Origin: an uncultured Bacillaceae bacterium | GTDB lineage: Bacteria > Bacillota > Bacilli > Bacillales > Amphibacillaceae | DNA: 18,085 bases | Direction: 5' to 3' | NCBI GenBank assembly: GCA_937925695.1 | Contig: CALAMD010000009.1 | Location: forward strand, 1 to 18,085 | Part shown: positions 7,595 to 13,698 of the stretch, in pieces | Layout: each line of letters opens with the position of its first letter | How positions within the stretch are numbered: position 1 is the stretch's first letter | Translations under genes and position numbers: made by a program | Notes under the pieces: generated by a model | Databases searched by the model: none | Told to the model about the DNA's origin: nothing | The model's input: only the letters and a program-made list of their open reading frames with translations

Positions 7595-8741
7595 TTGTTT
7601 CTTGGGAATTTGTTCCCTGTTATTGATATTAACTGGTTGTTGGGATGTCGTAAATATCGAAGATCGTGGGTTTATTATTGGTAATTCCATCGATTTGGTT
7701 GATAGTGCTAATAGCGATCAACCTGAATTATTAGTAACGAATCAAATAGTGATTGGATCTGGTATCCCTTCTGCTGCTAATGAAGGGGGCGATAAAAAAG
7801 CGTTTATTAATTTTAAGACAACCGGTAAAAGTATTTATAAGATGGAAGAAGAGATAGCTACCATATCTAACAATACCCCATTTTATGAACACTTAACAAC
7901 GTTAATTGTTTCGGAAAAGGTAGCTGAAAAAGAACGTCTGTTCACTAATTTATTGGATACATATCTTCGTAATGTTAACTTAAGGAGAGGTATTCAAGTT
8001 GTTATTGCCAAAAACGAAGCGAATAAAGTATTGGAATATACAACACCGGATTTTCCTTTACCAGCCATGCACATCGAAGAAATGTTAGAAAGGGGAAGTA
8101 GGGAAACTGGATTGTTATCACCAACAACCCTAGGAGATATTGAAGAATATCAATTGAACAATAATAGCTATGTTTTACCTTATCTTGAGTTGAAGGATGT
8201 GTTATCTTATCAAGCAGGTGCTGTCTTTCATGGTCCAAAAGATAAGATGGTCGGTTTATTTAATATGGATGATATGTTGGCACTGTCCTTGTTTCGAGGC
8301 GAAAAAACGACGAAAATTATTGAGGCTCCCTTTAAAGACAATACTTTTACATTACAAATCAATCGCTTAAATAGTACGCTAAACGTTGATTCATCTGATA
8401 TCAGTGCTATAAAAATCAATCTTACCCTTGAGGTTGAAGGCATTATTAAAGAAACATTTATGACTGAAGATCTGTCCAGTCAAAAAGTCGTCGAATCTGT
8501 TCAGGATGAGATGTCTAAGGAAATTAGTAAGAGAATTAAAGAAACATTTACAAAAGCCCAAAAAGAATTTGGTACTGATGTATTTAGGATTTGGCAAGAA
8601 CTTGAAACGAAGCATTATGAAAAATGGCAGAAAATTAAAGATAACTGGGAAGAAGGAGAATATTATTTCAAAGACGCTCAACTTATCGTTGATGTGGTTA
8701 CAGAAATATATTCAATTGGCGCCATCAACAGAACTAGGTAG
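7578..8741 (+). CDS. spore germinant receptor C subunit (GerC lipoprotein)
   Basis: 387 residues. A lipoprotein signal peptide ends in LILTGC, with Cys21 as the predicted diacylglycerylated residue, followed by WDVVNIEDRGFIIG, the characteristic start of mature GerC proteins (Cys-Trp-Asp and the DRG motif). The remaining part is the three-domain Ger(x)C fold, ending with the amphipathic region around YEKWQKIKDNWEEGEYYF. In known receptors the C subunit sits on the outer face of the spore inner membrane and depends on prelipoprotein diacylglyceryl transferase. The start lies inside the end of the B gene. The stop codon forms part of the ribosome binding site of the following small gene. Confidence 0.96.
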   Translation: MKKNRNCFLGICSLLLILTGCWDVVNIEDRGFIIGNSIDLVDSANSDQPELLVTNQIVIGSGIPSAANEGGDKKAFINFKTTGKSIYKMEEEIATISNNTPFYEHLTTLIVSEKVAEKERLFTNLLDTYLRNVNLRRGIQVVIAKNEANKVLEYTTPDFPLPAMHIEEMLERGSRETGLLSPTTLGDIEEYQLNNNSYVLPYLELKDVLSYQAGAVFHGPKDKMVGLFNMDDMLALSLFRGEKTTKIIEAPFKDNTFTLQINRLNSTLNVDSSDISAIKINLTLEVEGIIKETFMTEDLSSQKVVESVQDEMSKEISKRIKETFTKAQKEFGTDVFRIWQELETKHYEKWQKIKDNWEEGEYYFKDAQLIVDVVTEIYSIGAINRTR

Positions 8742-8753
8742 GAGTTGGTTAAG

Positions 8754-8933
8754 GTGTTGCAAATTTTAAAAGAAAGTGTTACAGAACCGTTAAGAGTATT
8801 TTGTAATATTGCAGCCTTTGTGATCCCATATGGAATTTACAAAATCAATCAGCATCTTCATAAACGAAGTGATCCTCCGTGGAAGAAAGAGGAACAGGCA
8901 AATGCTAGTGATGGACAACCAAAAAGTCAATGA
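8754..8933 (+). CDS. small membrane protein, possible D-type accessory of the germinant receptor
   Basis: 59 residues from a GTG start at 8754. TAGGAG (8739-8744), which includes the GerC stop codon, is the ribosome binding site, with 9 bases of spacing. An in-frame TTG at 8745 directly abuts that site and is therefore unlikely; TTG 8757 is an alternative. The protein has one hydrophobic helix (about residues 14-30, containing IAAFVIPYG), then a basic linker with a DPPWKK motif and a polar tail. It is the fourth gene of the ger operon. Small D proteins with one or two helices are known from some Bacillus ger operons and modulate germination; I assign this role from position and size only. I cannot match it to a specific named family. 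Confidence 0.72.
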   Translation: MLQILKESVTEPLRVFCNIAAFVIPYGIYKINQHLHKRSDPPWKKEEQANASDGQPKSQ

Positions 8934-9014
8934 TGGATTCAAAGGTGAAGGATGTAAAAAATAATGATTGTTATTTGGACTGACAGCGATGATAAAGCTA
9001 CCTGATGATTTCAA

Positions 9015-9728
9015 TTATTTTCCCATGGGCTCTTTAAAATCTAGTTGTTGTTCATTATATAAGTCAACCACTAATTGTCCTTCTTCATTCACTTGACCAA
9101 TAAATACATTTTCGATGCAAATATTTCTTTTCATTAATTCGGTTTCGAGCCAATCTGGATTTAATCGTCGATTGGCAAGTGATTCTAACATGATTTTTCC
9201 GTCCATGATTACTGTTTGTGGTGGTTTTATAGACTCAACATTTAAACCAATCGTTTTTGCTGTGAGAGGCTGATATTCCTTTTTAAGAAAAATACTTAAG
9301 TTTCCAGAAGGCTCTAGTAAGGCATATTCGATATCACTCACAGTAAAAACATTTTTGCTTCTTAATTCTTCTAATAAGTCGTCGGCAGAATAACCTTCTT
9401 TTTTGAGATTATCTTCAATAATTTTTCCATTTTGGATAAACACAGTGCTTTTTCCTTGGATATAATCCCGAAATTTTTTGTTTTTTAATGACATCTTTTC
9501 AACTGCATATGGGATCATAAACCAGACAAACATCGCAATCATCCCATGAAAAATATTTAAAGTAGTGTCAAAAGAGTGGATGGCAACAATGCCACCTAAG
9601 ACAATACCAGTAATATATTCAAAAATACTCAATCGAGATAGCTGTTTTTTACCAAGCCATCTTGTTAAGAAATAGAGGAGAATCAATAAGATCATAGACC
9701 TTATAATGACGATGATCCAATCGGGCAT
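9015..9728 (-). CDS. DUF421 (YetF/YrbG-type) membrane protein linked to spoVA
   Basis: 237 residues. Three N-terminal helices (about 3-24, 36-54 and 58-78) are followed by a soluble region. DUF421 hallmarks are present: RWLGKKQLSRLSIFEYITGI after the first helix, then the NLKKEGYSADDLLEELRSK segment and VSDIEYALLEPSGNLSIFLK. The soluble part looks duplicated (GKIIEDN... and GKIMLES...), as is usual in the family. The ATG follows AAGGTGA (9735-9741). It is the last gene of the YhcN/SpoVAC/SpoVAD/SpoVAE run, 99 bases after SpoVAE, with no good terminator between. DUF421 proteins accompany accessory spoVA operons, including the spoVA2mob type tied to spore heat resistance. The molecular function is not established from the sequence. 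Confidence 0.93.
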   Translation of the reverse strand: MPDWIIVIIRSMILLILLYFLTRWLGKKQLSRLSIFEYITGIVLGGIVAIHSFDTTLNIFHGMIAMFVWFMIPYAVEKMSLKNKKFRDYIQGKSTVFIQNGKIIEDNLKKEGYSADDLLEELRSKNVFTVSDIEYALLEPSGNLSIFLKKEYQPLTAKTIGLNVESIKPPQTVIMDGKIMLESLANRRLNPDWLETELMKRNICIENVFIGQVNEEGQLVVDLYNEQQLDFKEPMGK

Positions 9729-9827
9729 TGCTATTCACCTTCTTTATGAATGTTTCTAAGAAATAATCTCGATGATCAGCTAATAATTTATCCATATTAT
9801 TAAGAGAGCAAAGCTGATAAGGGGTGC

Positions 9828-10178
9828 TTATCCTTTTGGTTTAAATAAGAGGGCACCAATCACCCCGAATATAATTGCTGCTGAGATACCTGCACTTGTT
9901 ACTTCAAAAATACCTGTAATTACTCCAATTAAACCATGTTTTTCAGCTTCAGCCATTGCGCCATGGACAAGAGCATTTCCAAAACTCGTAATCGGAACAG
10001 TTGCCCCAGCACCCGCAAAATCAATTAACGGTTCATATAAGCCAAAGCCGTCTAATATGGCGCCAAAGATAACTAAAATAGTCAGGGTATGAGCTGGTGT
10101 TAATTTAAATACGTCAAACATGATTTGACCGATCACACAAATCAATCCACCAACGACGAATGCCCAGAAAAATATCAA
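9828..10178 (-). CDS. spoVAE: stage V sporulation protein AE (SpoVAEb type)
   Basis: 116 residues with three or four hydrophobic segments, homologous to SpoVAC (same SpoVAC/SpoVAEb family). The internal GLYEPLIDFAGAGATVPITSFGNAL matches the GIYDRLGQFAGAGTAVPVSGFANAV of the SpoVAC encoded nearby, showing the ancient duplication. It is part of the inner-membrane SpoVA channel that moves Ca-dipicolinate. The start is TTG at 10178, overlapping the SpoVAD stop (TTGA), with GGAGTGAT just upstream. There is no better ATG start in frame ahead of the conserved sequence. It is followed after 99 bases by the DUF421 gene. Confidence 0.95.
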   Translation of the reverse strand: MIFFWAFVVGGLICVIGQIMFDVFKLTPAHTLTILVIFGAILDGFGLYEPLIDFAGAGATVPITSFGNALVHGAMAEAEKHGLIGVITGIFEVTSAGISAAIIFGVIGALLFKPKG

Positions 10179-11191
10179 TTTACATCACTCCCTACTTCTA
10201 TAGATACAGCATGGGCAATACAAGGGATTGTATCATTTTGCTGGATGCTTAAAGTAGAATGCAAAGCACCTGTTGAAACGACGAGCATTCGTTTGATGTC
10301 ACCTTGTTGCATCAAATTTAATAAATGGCCATAGGTTACAATTGCACAACAGGCTGCACCACTAGCACCAGCATGTACAGGTTGATCATCTGTATAAATA
10401 AAATCACCACAATCTAACAATTGCTCTTCCTTTATGGCTAAACCTTCCTTATTTAACAGTTCGAAAGCTATTTCACGACCAATTGACCCTAAGTCACCTG
10501 TTACAATGAGGTCATAATACGAGGGATCGATTTGTCTTTCTTTAAAGTGAGTTTTAATCGTGTCAATGGCTGCTGGTACCATGGCACCGCCCATATTGTA
10601 GGGATCCGATAATCCCATGTCGATTACTTTTCCAATTGTTGCAGATGTAATCACTGGTCCCGTACCTTGTTTAGCAACAAGTGCACAACCAGCTCCTGTT
10701 ACTGTCCATTGGGCTGTGGGTGGTTTTTGACTCCCATATTCGGTGGGAAAACGATACTGTCTTTCAGTGGCAGCATTATGACTAGAACTACCACTGAGAA
10801 TATAGTTTGCCCCGTGTTGGTTAATAATCATAGCTGATAGAGCTAAACTTTCGGTTGTTGTTGCACAAGCGCTAAAAATACCAAGATAGGGAATGCCAAG
10901 GGTTTTGGCGGTAAAGGTTGTTGGTGTGATTTGATTGATTAAGTCACCACTGATAAAAAATTCAACTTGATTTTCTGACATATTCTGTTTTTGCAGCGCT
11001 ATTTGACAAGCTTCTTCCATCATTTTTTGTTGGGCTTTTTCAAATGAATCTTGTTTTAGCCAAATATCTTCATGCAAAATGTCAAAATCCCGATAAATTG
11101 TACTTTGGGCTTCGAATGGACCGCCAACAGTACCAGTTGAAATAATGACTGGTTTTTGCTGAAACAACCAGGTTGATTTACCGACCAGCAT
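10175..11191 (-). CDS. spoVAD: stage V sporulation protein AD
   Basis: 338 residues from ATG 11191. It is a thiolase-like cytosolic protein that binds dipicolinic acid on the membrane for the SpoVA channel. Recognisable segments are the N-terminal GKSTWLF and the FSACATTTES loop with Cys109 in the thiolase-like position. Further on are SSHNAATERQYRFPTEYG, the VIDMGLSDPYNMGGAMVPAA stretch and the C-terminal TIPCIAHAVSIE. An in-frame TTG at 11206 would add five residues. I prefer the ATG because it overlaps the SpoVAC stop (TAATG) and has GGGGTGG upstream. It is coupled at both ends to SpoVAC and SpoVAE. Confidence 0.96.
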   Translation of the reverse strand: MLVGKSTWLFQQKPVIISTGTVGGPFEAQSTIYRDFDILHEDIWLKQDSFEKAQQKMMEEACQIALQKQNMSENQVEFFISGDLINQITPTTFTAKTLGIPYLGIFSACATTTESLALSAMIINQHGANYILSGSSSHNAATERQYRFPTEYGSQKPPTAQWTVTGAGCALVAKQGTGPVITSATIGKVIDMGLSDPYNMGGAMVPAAIDTIKTHFKERQIDPSYYDLIVTGDLGSIGREIAFELLNKEGLAIKEEQLLDCGDFIYTDDQPVHAGASGAACCAIVTYGHLLNLMQQGDIKRMLVVSTGALHSTLSIQQNDTIPCIAHAVSIEVGSDVN

Positions 11192-11664
11192 TAAAAACCA
11201 CCCCAAGTGATTAAAATTGTTTTAATTAAAGCAATAATAAAGGCGGAAAAAACCCCGTAAACAATAACGGGTCCAGCTAATTTCAGCATATTTGTACCAA
11301 CTCCTAAAATAAACCCTTCAGTTCGGTGTTCAATTGCTGAAGAAATGACAGCGTTGGCAAAACCAGAAACAGGAACAGCTGTTCCTGCACCGGCAAATTG
11401 ACCGAGCCGATCATAAATGCCAAACCCCGTTAATATCATGGTGATAAAAATAATCGTCGCTGACGTCGGATTACCTGCTGTCCTTTCGGTAAAGGGAAAA
11501 AAATAAATATATAAAGTGGCAATCACTTGTCCAATACAACAAATCGTTCCGCCGACAAGGAAGGCTTTGAGACAGTTAAGCAACACAGGTCTTTTCGTTT
11601 CTCGTTGTTGCTGAAATGCTTGGTATTCCTGGGCTTCTGGCGAAAGATTCTCTTTATTTGTCAT
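11191..11664 (-). CDS. spoVAC: stage V sporulation protein AC
   Basis: 157 residues from ATG 11664. It is a membrane protein with about four helices (first at about 30-55) and the core motif TGFGIYDRLGQFAGAGTAVPVSGFANA. SpoVAC is the component reported to act as a mechanosensitive channel in dipicolinate release. An in-frame ATG at 11685 would add seven residues (MRARELP). I prefer 11664 because GAGGGA lies about 8 bases before it and its N-terminus aligns with the usual short polar start of the family. It follows the YhcN/YlaJ lipoprotein gene directly and overlaps the SpoVAD start by one base. Confidence 0.95.
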   Translation of the reverse strand: MTNKENLSPEAQEYQAFQQQRETKRPVLLNCLKAFLVGGTICCIGQVIATLYIYFFPFTERTAGNPTSATIIFITMILTGFGIYDRLGQFAGAGTAVPVSGFANAVISSAIEHRTEGFILGVGTNMLKLAGPVIVYGVFSAFIIALIKTILITWGGF

Positions 11665-11686
11665 GGGTAGTTCCCTCGCTCTCATG

Positions 11687-12151
11687 TTAGGTTTCTTCTT
11701 TAGCTAAATCCATCAATTCTTTTATTTTTTTTTCTAATTCGGTTTTTGATAATTGATTTTGTTGTAACGCTTGTTCTACTTGTTCCAATTCTAAAATTAT
11801 TTTCTGATCAGTTGAGACAAATACTTCTAAATGAGGGAAGGTCTCTTTTAATTGTTTGACAAGCTCTTTCCGTTTCGTTTCTAATTCGAATCGTTTTAAA
11901 TAGTCTATTTCAATGGTTATCATCATTTGATCATTCGTGTTAACAGCTTGGATCGCTGTGATGTCTTCAATGTTTTTTAAGTAATCCTTTGCTTCATTAG
12001 CATATGTTTGATCGATAGGGGACTGCGTTGAAAGCTTTGTCAAATCAACATCTAATGATTGATTCCCTCGATTGTCTGGTGTCGTTCTTGGTTCCTCTTG
12101 ACAGCCGGAGAAGATGAGGAGACAAATGACAATAAAAAAACACCGCTTCAT
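11687..12151 (-). CDS. YhcN/YlaJ-family sporulation lipoprotein
   Basis: 154 residues. A short signal peptide ends in the lipobox IFSGC (Cys17). The mature part is polar, with a YhcN/YlaJ-like alpha/beta segment (about 50-118) containing YLKNIEDITAIQAVNTNDQM and a Lys/Glu-rich C-terminal helix (about 120-154). Proteins of this family are found in the spore inner membrane and are regular first genes of accessory spoVA operons. The ribosome binding site AAAGGAGGA (12162-12170) is very strong. The next gene, spoVAC, starts 22 bases after its stop. I found no convincing forespore promoter in the 130 bases upstream. The repeat degree is too low to decide between the YhcN and YlaJ subgroups. Confidence 0.83.
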   Translation of the reverse strand: MKRCFFIVICLLIFSGCQEEPRTTPDNRGNQSLDVDLTKLSTQSPIDQTYANEAKDYLKNIEDITAIQAVNTNDQMMITIEIDYLKRFELETKRKELVKQLKETFPHLEVFVSTDQKIILELEQVEQALQQNQLSKTELEKKIKELMDLAKEET

Positions 12152-12284
12152 CCTGGTGGATTCCTCCTTTATTTAAGTAACAACCGTTATACTATACCTT
12201 TAGCGTTCGAACGAATGAAGGCAAATATACCTACTATTTTTTACCGGTGAATATGCATCAACAGTATTTCCCGGTGATTTAAGC

Positions 12285-12333
12285 AAAAAAAAACGACGCA
12301 TTATTTTTCGATTTGAAAAATAATGTCTGTCGT
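12285..12333 (-). terminator. intrinsic terminator built into the end of the lipoprotein gene
   Basis: On the minus strand ACGAC (12329-12333) and CATTATTTTTC (12315-12325) pair with GAAAAATAATG (12299-12309) and GTCGT (12293-12297). A small internal loop separates the two helices, and a run of nine T follows (12285-12293). Most of the 5' arm and the stop codon (12301-12303) of the upstream coding sequence lie inside the stem. Confidence 0.87.
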
Positions 12334-13011
12334 TAGTCCTTCATCACTGTCTAAAATTTGGATACCTTCATCATTGAATTCAGGAATTCTTGGTGTTTGC
12401 ACAGAAATTGTAGTATCGTCAATCCAAGTTAAGGATAAAATCGGTGATCTATAATGTAAAACATGACTATGTTCAGATTCATTCATGAGTGGAACGGTTT
12501 TCCATTGATCTAAACTGATAATCGTAACGTGTCCCATTGATAATGAGTTATCTTGATTCCGCCGAAATTTGATGGCAAGCAACGATTCGTCAGGTGAAAA
12601 AAATGCATCATCAAATTTAGCTAAGTCAGCTAAAAGGATCGATGAATGTTTTTCGTTTTCGTCAATCAATAAATATGAACAATGATTATTTTGACAAGCA
12701 AATTCGAGCAGGTAAATAGTTTGTTCTGACGTCTGAAGTGGAATTAAATTCAGTTGTTGAATGGCAATTGTTTTATTTTTGGCTAAACTTAAGTACTCTG
12801 CTAAAATTGGAATTTTGTTTAGGTTAAGTTGCACATTTTCATCTGCTAGAGAAATGATAATCTTTTGCTCATCTTCTTGTTCGTTTGCTTCTTCAACTGT
12901 TTCGTCAATAGTTGTATTGATCGGCTCATCTTTTTTGATAATCATTGGTTCTTCTGTCTCACATGCAACGATAAAAAGTAAAAAGATCATAAGCAACCAT
13001 ATCTTTTTCAA
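12301..13011 (-). CDS. lipoprotein of unknown function with a beta-propeller-like segment
   Basis: About 236 residues. A signal peptide ends in LFIVAC (Cys17), followed by a very acidic linker (about residues 19-50, rich in Glu and Thr). A folded domain follows; FFSPDESLLAIKFRR (about 137-151) looks like one blade of a TolB/PD40-type propeller. Another propeller-like piece is SPILSLTWIDDTTISVQT near the C-terminus. I do not recognise a named family. No ATG fits the signal peptide start. TTG codons at 13014 and 13011 are both possible; GGAAGGA (13017-13023) gives a more normal distance to 13011. It has its own promoter (13052-13081) and terminator, so it is probably monocistronic and not part of the spoVA operon. 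Confidence 0.78.
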   Translation of the reverse strand: MKKIWLLMIFLLFIVACETEEPMIIKKDEPINTTIDETVEEANEQEDEQKIIISLADENVQLNLNKIPILAEYLSLAKNKTIAIQQLNLIPLQTSEQTIYLLEFACQNNHCSYLLIDENEKHSSILLADLAKFDDAFFSPDESLLAIKFRRNQDNSLSMGHVTIISLDQWKTVPLMNESEHSHVLHYRSPILSLTWIDDTTISVQTPRIPEFNDEGIQILDSDEGLTTDIIFQIEK

Positions 13012-13051
13012 CAAGGTCCTTCCAACTCTCCATCATGGTTATTTATGTCAT

Positions 13052-13081
13052 ATTATACAATAATTCTTTTTGATTTGTCGT
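13052..13081 (-). promoter_or_regulatory. sigma-A-type promoter for the lipoprotein gene
   Basis: On the minus strand, TATAAT (13052-13057) is a perfect -10. ACGACA (13076-13081) matches four of six -35 positions, with an 18-base spacer. The start of transcription near 13045 leaves about 33 bases to the start codon. Confidence 0.5.
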
Positions 13082-13170
13082 ATTTTCATGAATACGATCC
13101 AATAAGATGTACACATTTTTTAGAATTTTTGTTAGACTTTAGAAAACAATCATTTTTTGGATGTGATATG

Positions 13171-13533
13171 ATGAAAACTTTCAAATTAAAATCCCTTATT
13201 ATATGTTTTGAAAATGATGAACGGCTAGTACAACAATATATTCCAATTATCGACGGTCTTATCATCGACCGTGAAGATGATTTGCAACAATGGATCATTG
13301 AAGCATATATGAATCAATCTTACAAAGATTTCTTCACATTGCTTAATCAGGAACAAAGTAAATTGATTTTACAAGTTAAAATTACGAAAGAAACAAATGA
13401 TCCTGCATTCTTTTTATGCAAGATGATCGATATGAATGACATTGAAAATAATATGAATGTATTATTTAAAGGATCAATTATTGATCGTAACGATGAAGTA
13501 TATGGAAATTGGATAAAAAAGATTGAGGGTTAA
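13171..13533 (+). CDS. YwpF-like family protein
   Basis: 120 residues from ATG 13171 (ATG 13168 is a one-codon alternative). The sequence fits the YwpF-like family of small Bacillaceae cytosolic proteins: it begins MKTFKL, has IIDGLIIDREDD followed by WIIEAYM at about 24-48, and the segment VKITKETNDPAFF at about 69-81. Function is unknown. The frame stays open upstream to 13045, but that part lacks family similarity and a ribosome binding site; GGATGTGAT (13159-13167) fits the later start, if tightly spaced. There is no signal peptide or membrane segment. It stands alone between a divergent lipoprotein gene and the c-di-GMP gene. Confidence 0.75.
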   Translation: MKTFKLKSLIICFENDERLVQQYIPIIDGLIIDREDDLQQWIIEAYMNQSYKDFFTLLNQEQSKLILQVKITKETNDPAFFLCKMIDMNDIENNMNVLFKGSIIDRNDEVYGNWIKKIEG

Positions 13534-13572
13534 ACGACAAAATCATGTTTCTTTTGCTATCGATCGTTTTTT
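13532..13572 (+). terminator. possible weak terminator after the YwpF-like gene
   Basis: AAACGA (13532-13537) pairs with TCGTTT (13564-13569), extended inward by CAAAA with TTTTG with an asymmetric bulge. A run of six T (13567-13572) ends it. The imperfect stem limits confidence. Confidence 0.4.
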
Positions 13573-13598
13573 CATAAACATTTTGGAAAACAATGTCG

Positions 13599-13653
13599 AC
13601 ATATATATGTAAATATACTAATATACTATATAAGAAGATATACTAATATACTA
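13599..13653. repeat. ATATACTA repeat block and palindrome upstream of the GGDEF-EAL gene
   Basis: The octamer ATATACTA occurs four times: 13613-13620 and 13621-13628 in tandem, then 13638-13645 and 13646-13653 in tandem. The pairs are offset by exactly 25 bases. A 12-base palindrome ACATATATATGT (13599-13610) lies just before them. The block ends 46 bases before the start codon, within the likely promoter region. No sigma-A promoter could be placed cleanly there. It could be an operator array for a transcription factor or simply AT-rich slippage product. Confidence 0.75.
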
Positions 13654-13698
13654 ATTGAAATGATAATAATGTTGGTGACTTAAAGAGGGGTAAAATGA

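Noticed and set aside
8391..8769. Overlapping frames on both strands at the end of the GerC gene
   Set aside because: These are shadows. The GerC frame has lipobox, domain and length support across the same bases.
8958..8975. AAATAA/TTATTT hairpin between the converging ger and DUF421 genes
   Set aside because: An all-AT stem of 6 bp is too weak to call a terminator with confidence, although a T run follows on the minus strand.
9812..9830. Hairpin at the end of SpoVAE (GATAAG/CTTATC) as a terminator
   Set aside because: The 6-bp stem has no T run on the minus strand, so transcription probably continues into the DUF421 gene. A longer inverted repeat (ATCAGCT 9775-9781 with AGCTGAT 9812-9818) may still form structure in the spacer.
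12180..12250. Promoter for the YhcN-spoVA operon (TGCATA or GTATA boxes, TATAGT)
   Set aside because: No -35 and -10 pair with proper spacing matches sigma-G, sigma-F or sigma-A consensus well enough.
13045..13170. N-terminal extension of the YwpF-like gene
   Set aside because: The extra 42 codons have no family similarity and no ribosome binding site, and they include the promoter region of the divergent lipoprotein gene. The family normally begins at MKTFKL.
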